DNA of 38,139 bases from an uncultured Pelagibacteraceae bacterium (GTDB taxonomy: Bacteria > Pseudomonadota > Alphaproteobacteria > Pelagibacterales > AG-422-B15). The position numbers and the translations under genes are program-made. The notes beneath the pieces were generated by a model that was not told the DNA's origin, ran no database searches, and was given only the letters and a program-made list of their open reading frames with translations. This document shows positions 1 through 8,584 of this stretch, one piece after another (the stretch's first letter is position 1; every line of letters starts with the position of its first letter). The stretch covers positions 1 to 38,139 of the forward strand of contig CACNXQ010000009.1 in NCBI GenBank assembly GCA_902624455.1, read 5' to 3'.

Positions 1-2
1 GT

Positions 3-851
3 ATAGGACTTGCACCAACCAAAACACTTTCAAAGGTTGCAAATCACAAAGCAAAGAAAGATGAGTCACTTAATGGTGTCTGTTCTTTTATTGGAAAAGA
101 TAACCTTAACGATATTTTAGAAGCAACAGAAGTAGGAGATATATGGGGTATCGGAAGGCGCTTATCTAAAAAACTTATTAATCAAGGTGTCTATAACGCC
201 CGCCTATTAAAGGACTCCAGTGACTCTTGGGTAAGAAAGATGATGAGTGTAAATGGTTTAAAAACTATTACAGAGCTAAGGGGAATTTCATGTATTCCTC
301 TTGAGGAAAGTTCAATGACAAGAAAGAGCTGTTGTACGACACGGTCTTTTGGTAAGTCTTTAACAACACTTGAAGATGTTGAACAAGCTGTCATTACTTT
401 CGCCCGCAGAACAACAGAACGAATACGCTCTGAAAGCCTTGCGGCATCATGTGTTTCTGTTTTTGTGAGAACAAATCCTTTTGATAAGAAAAGCCCGTAT
501 TATTCCAATGGGGCCTCAAAAACACTTCCTTATCCTACACACGATACAACTCTTATAGTCAAGACAGCGCTCTCTCTTACGAAGCGAATATTCAAAAAAA
601 ATTATAAATATAAAAAGGCAGGCGTTTTATTAAGTGGATTTTGCGATGAGTCAGAAATACAGGAAACCTTATTTGATAAGAACTATAATCATAATACAGA
701 TTTAATGTCAGCTTTAGACTCGATTAATAAAAAATATGGACGTGATACTGTACAACTTGCATCAGAATGTCAGTCGGGTCAATGGAGACAAAAAAGAAAA
801 AGTCTCACTCAAAATTATACGACACAAATTGACAAATTACCTCTTGTTTAA
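3..851 (+). CDS. umuC: UmuC, Y-family DNA polymerase V catalytic subunit (3' part)
   Basis: The frame is open from base 3, so the gene begins before the window; about 282 of the family's usual ~420 residues are visible. The first visible residues (IGLAPTKTLSKVANHKAK) match the end of the UmuC palm region, where the 'GIG-TKTLAK-AN' motif lies. They are followed by the fingers/thumb helix-hairpin-helix segment (GDIWGIGRRLSKKL) and the little-finger domain. The C-terminus (SGQWRQKRKSLTQNYTTQIDKLPLV) has the typical UmuC ending. The protein would be the error-prone translesion polymerase of the SOS response, working with UmuD' and RecA; any umuD partner would lie upstream, outside the window. The stop overlaps the 3' end of the convergent hydrolase gene by 15 bases. 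The family call is firm; the regulatory region is not visible. Confidence 0.93.
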   Translation: MGLAPTKTLSKVANHKAKKDESLNGVCSFIGKDNLNDILEATEVGDIWGIGRRLSKKLINQGVYNARLLKDSSDSWVRKMMSVNGLKTITELRGISCIPLEESSMTRKSCCTTRSFGKSLTTLEDVEQAVITFARRTTERIRSESLAASCVSVFVRTNPFDKKSPYYSNGASKTLPYPTHDTTLIVKTALSLTKRIFKKNYKYKKAGVLLSGFCDESEIQETLFDKNYNHNTDLMSALDSINKKYGRDTVQLASECQSGQWRQKRKSLTQNYTTQIDKLPLV

Positions 852-1793
852 ACTATTATTGAGAAACTCTGTAAATATAGTAATCAACTCTTGAACTATT
901 TTACTGCCACCGCCATGACCACCAGAAAAAGTAAAGCTTTCTGTTCGGGGAATAATATTTAGGACGTTCTTGACTGTTTGTGGATCAATCTCGTCATCAT
1001 CAATTGCATAGGCGATGTGTAATGGAATTGTAGTTTTCGAAAATGATAAATAAGAAGGCATGTAATTTTTATTGGCAATATTCCTAATTGAAGAAAGAAT
1101 CGATTGTTCTGTTCCTGGAAGAACTAACTGTTGAATATATCTATCTATAAATTCTTTTTGTTTAGGATCTTCTTGTACCCACTGTTCAGCTCGTCTCTTT
1201 GCAAAAGGGATTCCTGCAACTCTTAGAATAAAGTTACCTAAAATAGGAACTTGCATAAATTTTAGAAAGATACTCTGAGAATTGACAAGCGGAACTTGAA
1301 GACCAACAGCAAGTACTTTTGAAGAATGCTTATTAGCAAAATTTATAGCAATAGGAGCGCCCATAGATGAACCGTACAAAATTACTTCGTCAACTGAAAG
1401 GAATCCGAGCAGCTCTTCTAATTGATCAGTATATAAATCCATATTGTATTTGATGTTAGGACGATCGGAGTAGCCTCTTCCATACTGATCATAACAAACT
1501 ACCTGGTAACCTTTAGAACTTAGTCCTTCACAAAAACCTTCATAGCCTTCAGACGGGAGTGTGGCTCCGTGGATCACAACTATTGTTTGGTCTTCAGCCT
1601 TACCAAATGTTTGATATGCTGTGAGACCCTTGGATAACTCAACAAAGTTGTAATTAGATGTACTCTGATAGGACTTTAAGTTACCTTCCTCAAAACTTGA
1701 TAAAAGATAAAAAAAAGACAATAAAGCACCAATTATTGCTAATAAAATGACAAAAGTTGAGCTCATGCAGATAAAAATAGTCGTTTTTTTCAA
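837..1793 (-). CDS. Membrane-anchored alpha/beta hydrolase
   Basis: This is a 318-residue alpha/beta-hydrolase-fold protein. An N-terminal hydrophobic segment (about residues 8-32) looks like a signal anchor, so the catalytic domain probably faces the periplasm. Fold landmarks are the oxyanion-side HGA (75-77), YDQYGRGYSD (101-110) and the nucleophile elbow GSSMG (141-145, Ser143). The likely acid is among Asp265-Asp267 and the likely base is His293 in GGHGG. A complete Ser-Asp-His triad is therefore plausible. Substrate is unknown; esterase, lactonase or peptidase-like activity is possible. It is transcribed divergently from the Liv binding protein across an 87-base gap, and its 3' end overlaps umuC. 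The start at 1793 places the hydrophobic segment correctly. Confidence 0.85.
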   Translation of the reverse strand: MKKTTIFICMSSTFVILLAIIGALLSFFYLLSSFEEGNLKSYQSTSNYNFVELSKGLTAYQTFGKAEDQTIVVIHGATLPSEGYEGFCEGLSSKGYQVVCYDQYGRGYSDRPNIKYNMDLYTDQLEELLGFLSVDEVILYGSSMGAPIAINFANKHSSKVLAVGLQVPLVNSQSIFLKFMQVPILGNFILRVAGIPFAKRRAEQWVQEDPKQKEFIDRYIQQLVLPGTEQSILSSIRNIANKNYMPSYLSFSKTTIPLHIAYAIDDDEIDPQTVKNVLNIIPRTESFTFSGGHGGGSKIVQELITIFTEFLNNSLNKR

Positions 1794-1814
1794 CTATAGA
1801 AGTTAATTAATTAA

Positions 1815-1826
1815 ATTCAATTGAAT
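1815..1826. promoter_or_regulatory. 12-bp perfect palindrome in divergent hydrolase / binding-protein gap
   Basis: ATTCAATTGAAT is a perfect palindrome in the 87-base gap between the divergent hydrolase and Liv binding-protein genes. It lies about 55 bases upstream of the binding-protein start. A weak TTGATT (1835-1840) / TAATAA (1857-1862) pair lies downstream of it. It could be an operator, but the sequence is AT-rich and a 12-bp palindrome may arise by chance. Confidence 0.25.
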
Positions 1827-1880
1827 GAGCTTTTTTGATTTGTTAGCATATTTTCATAATAAAACGGGAGAAACAGAAAA

Positions 1881-3089
1881 ATGAAAAAATATATATTCAG
1901 TCTTATAGCCGTATTAGCTCTTGGTCTATTTTATGGATGTGACCAATCTGACCAGGCTTCAACAGACGAAATTAAAATCGGAGTTATTCTTGGGTTCACT
2001 GGACCTATTGAATCTCTAACTCCAACAATGGCATCAAGTGCTGAACTTGCGATGAAAGAAGTTAGTGACTCTGGTCTACTACTTGGCGGCGCAAAGGTAA
2101 GTTCTGTAAGAGCCGACTCAACTTGTGTTGATGCCGGAGCAGCTACTTCTGCTGCAGAAAGGCTTGTAACGTCTGACAATGTTGCTGCTATTATGGGAGC
2201 AGATTGTTCAGGAGTAACAACTGCCATTGCAAATAATGTTGCAGTACCAAATGGTGTAACAATAATTTCGCCATCTGCAACTTCGCCAGCTCTTACTGAC
2301 ATAGATGATAAGGGATACTTTTTTAGAACAGCTCCATCTGACGCTAGACAAGGGCAAGTTTTAGCTCAAGTTGTTATGGACAGAGGCATCAATGAGGTAG
2401 CAGTTACTTTTACAAACAATGACTATGGTAAAGGTTTGTCAGATAGCTTTGTGAATGCATTTAAAGCTATGGGCGGCTCAGTGACAGCTGAAGTTCCTCA
2501 TGAAGATGGTAAAGGCGATTACTCAGCTGAAGTCTCAACACTATCAGCTTCTGGAGCAAAAGAAGTGGCGGTTCTAGGATATGTTGACCAAGGCGGTAGA
2601 GGCATTATTCAGAATTCAATGGAAACTGGAGCATTTTCAAGATTCATTCTTGCAGATGGTATGATAGGTGACTCATTGATAGAAAATGTTGATGGTGATT
2701 TAAGTGGAACATTTGGAACACTTCCAGGTTCTGAGTCTGAAGGTGCAAACATGTTTAAGTCACTTGCATCATCAAACGACATACCTGGCGATGGACCTTT
2801 TGAACCTGAGTCATATGATGCAGCAGCATTAATAATGCTTGCGATTCAAGCTGGTAATTCAGCTGACAGATCTTCTATTGCTCAAAATGTTATGGGTGTA
2901 GCAAACGCTCCTGGAACAGAAATATTCCCTGGTGAACTTGCTAAAGCACTTGAAATTTTGAAAGATGGTGGAGAAGTTAACTATCAAGGTGCAACAAACG
3001 TCGAATTTTCTGACGTTGGTGAAGCCTCTGGTTCTTATAAAGAATTAGAAATCGGAAACGGTAAATTCAATACTGTTACGGTTCGCTAA
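1881..3089 (+). CDS. Branched-chain amino acid-type ABC transporter substrate-binding lipoprotein
   Basis: This 402-residue protein belongs to the Leu/Ile/Val-binding (periplasmic binding protein type 1, PF13458-like) family. It begins with a lipoprotein signal: positively charged MKK, a hydrophobic core, then a lipobox ending LFYGC with Cys20 as the expected lipidated residue. The mature part starts with the family-typical 'IKIGVILGFTGP' strand and includes SATSPAL and NDYGKG, which match the ligand-binding cleft pattern. It would capture a ligand in the periplasm and hand it to LivHM/LivFG. It is encoded convergently with livM rather than inside the permease operon. A purine-rich GGGAG lies 12 bases before the ATG. 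The ligand may not be an amino acid, since this family also binds amides, urea and aromatic acids. Confidence 0.9.
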   Translation: MKKYIFSLIAVLALGLFYGCDQSDQASTDEIKIGVILGFTGPIESLTPTMASSAELAMKEVSDSGLLLGGAKVSSVRADSTCVDAGAATSAAERLVTSDNVAAIMGADCSGVTTAIANNVAVPNGVTIISPSATSPALTDIDDKGYFFRTAPSDARQGQVLAQVVMDRGINEVAVTFTNNDYGKGLSDSFVNAFKAMGGSVTAEVPHEDGKGDYSAEVSTLSASGAKEVAVLGYVDQGGRGIIQNSMETGAFSRFILADGMIGDSLIENVDGDLSGTFGTLPGSESEGANMFKSLASSNDIPGDGPFEPESYDAAALIMLAIQAGNSADRSSIAQNVMGVANAPGTEIFPGELAKALEILKDGGEVNYQGATNVEFSDVGEASGSYKELEIGNGKFNTVTVR

Positions 3090-3109
3090 TTTTTTACCGT
3101 TTTTAGGAG

Positions 3110-3142
3110 AATAGGGGTTTCTTTTAGAGGCCCCTATTTTCT
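3110..3142 (+). terminator. Rho-independent terminator of the binding-protein gene
   Basis: AATAGGGG (3110-3117) pairs perfectly with CCCCTATT (3131-3138) across a 13-base loop, and the stem is followed by a T-rich run. It sits 20 bases after the binding-protein stop. Its right arm overlaps the stop codon of the convergent livM gene. The T tail is only on the + strand side, so it serves mainly the + strand transcript. Confidence 0.75.
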
Positions 3143-4504
3143 TTTAATCCTCTCAGGAATTACCCCTTTAGGCATAAACCGCAGAGCCAACAATAATAAA
3201 AGACCCATTATAAATAGTCTTAAGTGTGCAGCACTTCCAATTAAATGCATTCTTAATGGATTGTCATATGAAAGACCACTTGCAAGTAGATTAACAAATC
3301 CAAGTGAAAGAGGCTCTGCCTCAATCCAAATAAACCAAATAAAGAAACCTCCAAATATGGATCCAAGATTGTTTCCAGATCCACCAACAATAACCATAAG
3401 CCAAATTATAAATGTAAATCTTAATGGACGATATGAACCAGGTGTGAATTGACCATCCAGAGTGGTTAACATAGCACCTGCAATTCCAATAATAGCGCTT
3501 CCGATTATAAAAATTTGAAGATGTTGTGAAAAGATATTTTTACCCATTGCACTCGCAGCTTCTTCATTATCTCTAATTGCTCTTAGCATACGTCCCCATG
3601 GTGCATTAAGAGCAAGCTGACTTAAATAGAAAATTAATAGTAAAACAGAGGCAAACAATCCTGCATAACAAAGTTTTACAAAAATTCCTGAACCATCAAT
3701 AATTAAATCAGATAATAAGTCTTGCCGTTCTGAGAATGATTGAGCAACAGACAATTTTGAGTAATTTATACTTTCAATAATGTTTATAAACCATTCTGAT
3801 TGCTGTAATTCAATTTCATATGGTACAGGACGATCTAACCCTGAGACATTTTTAACACCTCTTGATAACCAGTCTTCATGTTTAACAACTGCAATAACTA
3901 TTTCAGAGATACCTAATGTTGCGATCGCTAGATAATCTGATCTTAGTTTGAGAGTGATCCTACCTATAACCCATGCGATTAAGCCAGCTACTCCAGCTGC
4001 AAATAACCATGAAACTACAATTGGTAATCCTAAGCCGCCAAGAAAACCTGTCTTTGCTGGGTTAATGGACTCAATAATATCAACTGATGGACCATAAAAA
4101 TTATTAATACCAAAAAATGCGACAATCACAGTAAGAATGATGGAAAAGTTTTTAACAAATGAATTCTTTATTGAGCGATATAAATAAAGAATAAGCGTGA
4201 TACTTAAAATAAAAATAATAGCACTGATGATTATGCCTACTCCTGCTTTGTCCCATGCTTCATGCACAGGATCGTGAGATATAAGGACAGCCGTTAAACC
4301 TCCCAGCGCAGTAAAACCCATAACACCAGCATTAAATAACCCTCCAAAACCCCACTGGAGATTTACACCTATAGCCATGATGGAGGAAATTAGGCATAAA
4401 TTAATTATACTTAACGAGACAGACCAAGATTGAGTAAAGCCCACAATTGCAAGAAGTAGCGCCATAATTGAAAATGCAACAGGAGCTCTATATTCTTCTC
4501 TCAT
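3134..4504 (-). CDS. livM: Liv-type ABC transporter permease LivM
   Basis: This is a 456-residue polytopic inner-membrane permease of the BPD_transp_2 (LivM) family. Conserved features are the early 'NLQWGFGGLFNAGVMGF' membrane segment, 'LRSDYLAIATLGISEI', and the cytoplasmic coupling loop 'APWGRMLRAIRDNEEAASAMG' that docks on the ATPases. It is longer than the E. coli-type LivM. The extra length lies in a hydrophobic N-terminal section and a polar stretch (about residues 220-270) between the LAIATLG segment and the later membrane helices. It pairs with LivH to form the channel. Its ATG overlaps the livH stop by four bases (ATGA), indicating translational coupling. It is the last gene of the EamA-livG-livF-livH-livM run. 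Confidence 0.9.
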   Translation of the reverse strand: MREEYRAPVAFSIMALLLAIVGFTQSWSVSLSIINLCLISSIMAIGVNLQWGFGGLFNAGVMGFTALGGLTAVLISHDPVHEAWDKAGVGIIISAIIFILSITLILYLYRSIKNSFVKNFSIILTVIVAFFGINNFYGPSVDIIESINPAKTGFLGGLGLPIVVSWLFAAGVAGLIAWVIGRITLKLRSDYLAIATLGISEIVIAVVKHEDWLSRGVKNVSGLDRPVPYEIELQQSEWFINIIESINYSKLSVAQSFSERQDLLSDLIIDGSGIFVKLCYAGLFASVLLLIFYLSQLALNAPWGRMLRAIRDNEEAASAMGKNIFSQHLQIFIIGSAIIGIAGAMLTTLDGQFTPGSYRPLRFTFIIWLMVIVGGSGNNLGSIFGGFFIWFIWIEAEPLSLGFVNLLASGLSYDNPLRMHLIGSAAHLRLFIMGLLLLLALRFMPKGVIPERIKRK

Positions 4505-5517
4505 ATTACTTTTCCTCTAACGATACCAGTTGGTCTTACAACTAAAACAATTACTAGTATAATGAATGAAATAGCAAATTTATAATCCGTTGATAATATT
4601 TGTGCCAATCCGTCTGGCTCAAGTGATTCTGGAAGTAAATAAATGAAAAATTTCTTATAAGCGTATGTAAGTGTAATTTCTGAAAATGCAATCACATATC
4701 CACCTATAACAGCACCAATGGGAGAACCAATTCCACCAACAATTGCAGCTGCAAACATTGGAAGTAAAAGATTAAAATAAGTGAAAGGTTTGAAACTTTT
4801 ATCTAGACCATATAGAACCCCAGCGATTGTGACTAATGTTGATGCAATTATCCAAGTAACAATAACAACCCTCTCAGGATTTATTCCTGATAATAATGCA
4901 AGATCTTCATTATTTGAGTAAGCGCGCATTGATTTACCCATTTTTGTTTTTTGTAAAAAATAAAATAAAACCGCCATTGATATTAAGGCTATAACCACAG
5001 TAATTACTTGAGTAGATTTTATAGTCAGCCCTTCTTCAAGTCCAAAATAGGCTTTGAAATCCAGAGCATGAATAATAAATTTTTCACCATCAAAAAATTT
5101 TCTATCATTAGGCCCAATTATAAATCTTACAATTGCTTGTAGCACAAACATTACTCCAACTGATACAATCATTAGAACTATGGGTTGACTTTTCTTTTTT
5201 CTATAAAAACTGTAAACCGTTTTATCCATGAACAAACAAAAGATTGACGTTACTACAATTGCAAATGGTAATGCTAATAAAGCAGTTGGAAGAATTCCAG
5301 CTGTTATGCCAATACTTTGAAAGAGCCAGGTAAATAATATTGTTGTCATTGTTCCAAATGACATCCAATCTGCTTGAGCAAAATTTGAAAATCTTAAAAC
5401 CCCATAAATTATTGTCAGACTCAATGTAGCTAAAGCCAATTGACTGCCATATGAAACTGCTGGCACAATTACAAAGTTAGCTAAAAGCACGAGAGCATTT
5501 AAAATATCAATATCCAT
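4501..5517 (-). CDS. livH: Liv-type ABC transporter permease LivH
   Basis: This is a 338-residue BPD_transp_2 family permease with about eight to nine hydrophobic segments. Signatures include 'IYGVLRFSNFAQADWMSFG' near the N-terminus and the EAA-like coupling loop 'TKMGKSMRAYSNNEDLALLSGINPERV'. The C-terminal 'AAAIVGGIGSPIGAVIGGYVIAFSE' segment is typical of LivH. It forms the transmembrane channel with LivM. The start shares one base with the livF stop and the stop overlaps livM by four bases, so the four liv genes form one translationally coupled unit. The imported substrate cannot be determined from the permease. Confidence 0.9.
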   Translation of the reverse strand: MDIDILNALVLLANFVIVPAVSYGSQLALATLSLTIIYGVLRFSNFAQADWMSFGTMTTILFTWLFQSIGITAGILPTALLALPFAIVVTSIFCLFMDKTVYSFYRKKKSQPIVLMIVSVGVMFVLQAIVRFIIGPNDRKFFDGEKFIIHALDFKAYFGLEEGLTIKSTQVITVVIALISMAVLFYFLQKTKMGKSMRAYSNNEDLALLSGINPERVVIVTWIIASTLVTIAGVLYGLDKSFKPFTYFNLLLPMFAAAIVGGIGSPIGAVIGGYVIAFSEITLTYAYKKFFIYLLPESLEPDGLAQILSTDYKFAISFIILVIVLVVRPTGIVRGKVI

Positions 5518-6224
5518 TAACCACCTAGAAAACTTTTCCTGACATCTTGATCATTTAATAATTCGTGACCATGGCCCTCATATTTATTTTCACCGCCTAC
5601 TAAAACATAACCAAAATCAGCAATATTTAGAGCCTGTTTTGCATTTTGTTCCACTATGACTATTGCAACTCCATTGTTTTTTATTTGTAAAATTCGGTCG
5701 AAAATTTCATCCATAACTATGGGAGAAACTCCAGCAGTTGGTTCATCCAACATCAATACTTCAGGTTTTGTCATTAATGCACGACTAACAGCAACTTGTT
5801 GTCTCTGACCACCAGAAAGTTCACCTGCTAGTTGATTACGTTTTTCTCTCATAGCAGGAAAAAGCTCATATATTTCACTGATCGTTTCTTGGATATCATC
5901 AGATCTTAAAAAAGCTCCCATTTCTAAATTTTCTTCAACTGTGAGTTCACTAAAAATATTCATCGACTGTGGGACAAACGCAATTCCTGCAGCAACTCTT
6001 TTTTGTGGTGAATAGTCTGATATATTTTCGCCATTAAGAATGATGCTTCCACTTTTTAATGCAATCATACCTAACATAGCTTTCATTGCTGTACTTTTTC
6101 CAGCGCCATTGGGACCAACAATGACTGATATCTGACCTTTATCAACTTCGATATTGCAATTTTTAATAATATCTTCACCACCATAACCACCAGTCATACT
6201 TGTACAGCTGAGAAATTTACTCAT
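5517..6224 (-). CDS. livF: Liv-type ABC transporter ATP-binding protein LivF
   Basis: This is a 235-residue ABC ATPase. It has Walker A GPNGAGKST (37-45), a Q-loop in 'FVPQSMNIFSELTVEENLEMG', signature LSGGQRQQVAVSRAL, Walker B VLMLDEPTAG with a following 'VSPIVMDEIF' D-loop region, and the switch region VIVEQNAKQAL. The LivF-specific Q-N-A switch distinguishes it from LivG. Its length matches the LivF family. It hydrolyses ATP with LivG to drive import through LivHM. The start overlaps the livG stop by four bases. Confidence 0.93.
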   Translation of the reverse strand: MSKFLSCTSMTGGYGGEDIIKNCNIEVDKGQISVIVGPNGAGKSTAMKAMLGMIALKSGSIILNGENISDYSPQKRVAAGIAFVPQSMNIFSELTVEENLEMGAFLRSDDIQETISEIYELFPAMREKRNQLAGELSGGQRQQVAVSRALMTKPEVLMLDEPTAGVSPIVMDEIFDRILQIKNNGVAIVIVEQNAKQALNIADFGYVLVGGENKYEGHGHELLNDQDVRKSFLGG

Positions 6225-6985
6225 TGTGTTCCACCTCTACCAAGGTAAGCTTCAATCACTTCTTCGTTCTGTGTGACTTCTTCAATACTTCCTTCTAAAA
6301 GAACTGAACCTTCTGTCATGACGATAACCTTATCACACAATTTGGATAAGAAACTCATGTCATGCTCAATCATAAAAAATGTATAATTTTTCTCTTTATT
6401 AAGTTTGATTATTGTATCTGCAATATCATTCAAAAGAGTTCTATTAACCCCTGCGCCAACTTCATCCAATAAAACAATTTTGGCATCTACCATCATAGTC
6501 CTTCCAAGCTCAAGTAATTTTTTTTGTCCACCTGAAAGATTGCCTGCAAGTTCATATGTAAGATGACTTAGATTTAGAAACTCAATAACTTCAAGTGCTT
6601 TCTCCTTAATCACTTCTTCTTCAATCTTAATTTGTTCTCTTTTGAACCAAGTATTTAAAATACTTTCTCCAGTTTGCTGTCCTGGTACAACCATCAAGTT
6701 TTCTAAAACAGTCATATTAGAAAATTCGTGAGCTAATTGAAATGTTCTAAGGACACCTTTGTGAAATAACTCATAGTCGGGGAGGGCAGTAATATCCTCA
6801 CCGAGAAGTGAAACTTGGCCATAAGTTGGTTTTAAGTTTCCAGCAATAACATTAAACAATGTAGTCTTACCCGCACCATTTGGCCCGATAAGGCCGGTGA
6901 TTTGTCCTTCTTCAATCGTCATAGAGGCTTTATCAACGGCTTTGATACCACCAAAATTGATTGATATATCTTTGATTTCTAACAT
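6221..6985 (-). CDS. livG: Liv-type ABC transporter ATP-binding protein LivG
   Basis: This ABC ATPase has Walker A GPNGAGKTT, the LivG-type 'GVLRTFQLAHEFSNMTVLENLMV' Q-loop region, signature LSGGQKKLLELGR, Walker B IVLLDEVGAG and H-loop MIEHDMSF. I chose the ATG at 6985 (254 residues, beginning MLEIKDISINFGG) because LivG proteins begin at this strand. An in-frame ATG at 7021 would add 12 residues with no family similarity. A weak GTAAAGAA precedes the chosen start. It partners LivF. Note LDEVGAG instead of the commoner LDEPxAG; the catalytic Glu is kept. Confidence 0.91.
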   Translation of the reverse strand: MLEIKDISINFGGIKAVDKASMTIEEGQITGLIGPNGAGKTTLFNVIAGNLKPTYGQVSLLGEDITALPDYELFHKGVLRTFQLAHEFSNMTVLENLMVVPGQQTGESILNTWFKREQIKIEEEVIKEKALEVIEFLNLSHLTYELAGNLSGGQKKLLELGRTMMVDAKIVLLDEVGAGVNRTLLNDIADTIIKLNKEKNYTFFMIEHDMSFLSKLCDKVIVMTEGSVLLEGSIEEVTQNEEVIEAYLGRGGTQ

Positions 6986-7026
6986 TTCTTTACAGAATAA
7001 GCATATGTCACTTGTGAGCAATAAAT

Positions 7027-7923
7027 TTATCTTGAAGATATATGATTAAGGTAAAGAGCACATAAAATCATTGTGAGTGAGATTAAAACATTAAATTTTA
7101 TTATCTCACCAAGAAATATGACACCAGAGAAATATGCAATCAATGGAATTTGAAAGTTGATTAGGCTTAAAAAAACTGGCCCTTTCAGTTCGATGATTTT
7201 AAAAAACATTAAATTTGCAAGAGCAGTTCCTAGAATGCCCTGGAAAGTTATCGCAATAATTGATTGAGTTCCAAAATCTTCTAACCAGAACGGTTCAGCT
7301 ATTATTGCAAAAGGAGTAATTAAAATAGCACTAGCTATTGTTGTTCCTGTTGCAAGTGAAATGAAATTAATCTTTGGAACTAATTTTGAAACAATGGAAT
7401 TCACACCATAACAAATTGCAGCAAGCAAAACTATCAATTGAGCTATAAACTCTGCTCTATTATTGCCACCTAATTGTGATAAATTTTCAAATCCAAAGAG
7501 GACGACTAACCCAAACGCTGCAATGAAAAAACTCAAAACTTTTAAAAAATTAATTTTTTCATTACGAAGAATTATTGCTGAAAGCGCAAGTGTAAGCAAA
7601 GGCATCGGACTCATCAATACACCGGCAAGACCTGCATCTATAGTTTGTTCGGCACTTGATATAAGAAAGAATGGTATGGCAGAACCTAGTGATCCAATTG
7701 CGATATAAAAAATAATGTATGTTCTGGTGAGAATTAATCTATTTCCAGAAAATCTCATAAAAATGTATAGCAATAATGCTGCCATCACGAGACGACCCCA
7801 AACATTTGTAACAGGACCAACTTCAGCAACAGCTAATTTGATAAAAAGAAAATTTACTCCCCATATAGTAGCTAGACTTACGAGTAAAATATAACTTAAG
7901 TAAATTGAATTTATTTGTTTCAT
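7027..7923 (-). CDS. EamA/DMT-family transporter
   Basis: This 298-residue protein has ten predicted membrane segments and two EamA repeats. The first repeat contains 'LATIWGVNFLFIKLAV' and 'RLVMAALLLY'; the second begins near 'LAAICYGVNSIVSKLV'. Drug/metabolite exporters of this superfamily export amino acids or other small metabolites, but the substrate here is unknown. It lies just upstream of livG on the same strand (41 bases from the chosen livG start). It is probably the first gene of the liv operon, so it could be an efflux or exchange partner for the imported compound or its product. Only 41 bases separate its start from the divergent SH3-like gene. Confidence 0.85.
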   Translation of the reverse strand: MKQINSIYLSYILLVSLATIWGVNFLFIKLAVAEVGPVTNVWGRLVMAALLLYIFMRFSGNRLILTRTYIIFYIAIGSLGSAIPFFLISSAEQTIDAGLAGVLMSPMPLLTLALSAIILRNEKINFLKVLSFFIAAFGLVVLFGFENLSQLGGNNRAEFIAQLIVLLAAICYGVNSIVSKLVPKINFISLATGTTIASAILITPFAIIAEPFWLEDFGTQSIIAITFQGILGTALANLMFFKIIELKGPVFLSLINFQIPLIAYFSGVIFLGEIIKFNVLISLTMILCALYLNHISSR

Positions 7924-7964
7924 TTAATGTTGGTGAAAGGTATTATTTAAATACTTTAAAGTAA

Positions 7965-8474
7965 ATGAAATATTCCTTTATCATTTTTGTTTTAATTTCT
8001 GTTTTATTTAACAGCCCATTGTTGTTTGCAGAGGATTATCCAACTCCTCGATTTGTAACCAATAAAAATGAAATTAATTGTCGTAGCGGCTATATGGTGG
8101 ATGAGCAGGGAACTCCATTGGGAAGTATTAAATATACTTACCTTAAAAAATATTATCCCTTTGAAGTGACTAAAAATATAAATGATCAATGGGTAGAAGC
8201 TAAAGACCCGCTCACAGATGAAATTTGCTTTTTATATAGACCTATATTAAGTGGTGTTCGAGGAGCCATTACCATAGAAGAAGTATTAGCTTACAATAAT
8301 CCTCGTGAAAAAAAGGTCATTGCAAAACTTGCTAAACATGTTCATGGCATTATTAAAAAAGCAGACTCTGTTTACGCACTTTTTGAGGTAGAAGTTGAAG
8401 ATGATGGAAAAACAAGAAAATTTTACGTTCCTAAAGACAAACTTATAGGTATTTATCAGCACGAAATGTTTTAA
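7965..8474 (+). CDS. Secreted SH3-like (SH3_4 type) protein
   Basis: This is a 169-residue protein with an N-terminal signal peptide (hydrophobic residues 4-21, likely cleavage after LLFA). The mature part follows the alphaproteobacterial SH3_4 pattern: PRFV at the mature start, N-x-RSG (here NCRSG), an aromatic 'YPFEV' strand, a central W (QWVEA) and an LSG-x-RG segment. A second, more degenerate repeat lies near residues 125-165. Such proteins are periplasmic and thought to bind cell-wall components, but function is not established. The single-gene unit lies between the divergent EamA gene and the LLM operon. Start context is weak. The family call comes from pattern similarity, not a search. 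Confidence 0.7.
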   Translation: MKYSFIIFVLISVLFNSPLLFAEDYPTPRFVTNKNEINCRSGYMVDEQGTPLGSIKYTYLKKYYPFEVTKNINDQWVEAKDPLTDEICFLYRPILSGVRGAITIEEVLAYNNPREKKVIAKLAKHVHGIIKKADSVYALFEVEVEDDGKTRKFYVPKDKLIGIYQHEMF

Positions 8475-8479
8475 AAAAA

Positions 8480-8509
8480 TTGTGATTTCTGCTATCCTTT
8501 TACTACATA
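8480..8509 (+). promoter_or_regulatory. Candidate sigma-70-type promoter of the LLM/TPP/ALDH operon
   Basis: TTGTGA (8480-8485) and TACATA (8504-8509) are separated by 18 bases, about 75 bases upstream of the LLM start. The same spacing and -10 sequence appear upstream of trxA. A locally GC-rich stretch with short inverted arms (AGCG/CGCT, 8534-8549) follows and could be an operator. This is pattern evidence only. Confidence 0.35.
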
Positions 8510-8584
8510 GCGATACATAACTCACCAAATTTGGAAGCGGGATCGGTCGCTCATTTTATTGTTAATTTAATAAAAGGAGTAACA

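Noticed and set aside
1931-2302. 123-codon frame antisense to the Liv binding-protein gene
   Set aside because: It overlaps the signal peptide and first lobe of a clear binding protein and has no independent support.
6986-7021. LivG start at 7021
   Set aside because: The extra 12 residues (MLTSDICLFCKE) have no match to LivG N-termini, which begin at the MLEIKDISINFGG strand.
8531-8584. LLM monooxygenase start at 8531
   Set aside because: The ATG at 8585 has an AAGGAG five bases upstream and begins at the family's first strand; the extension has neither.
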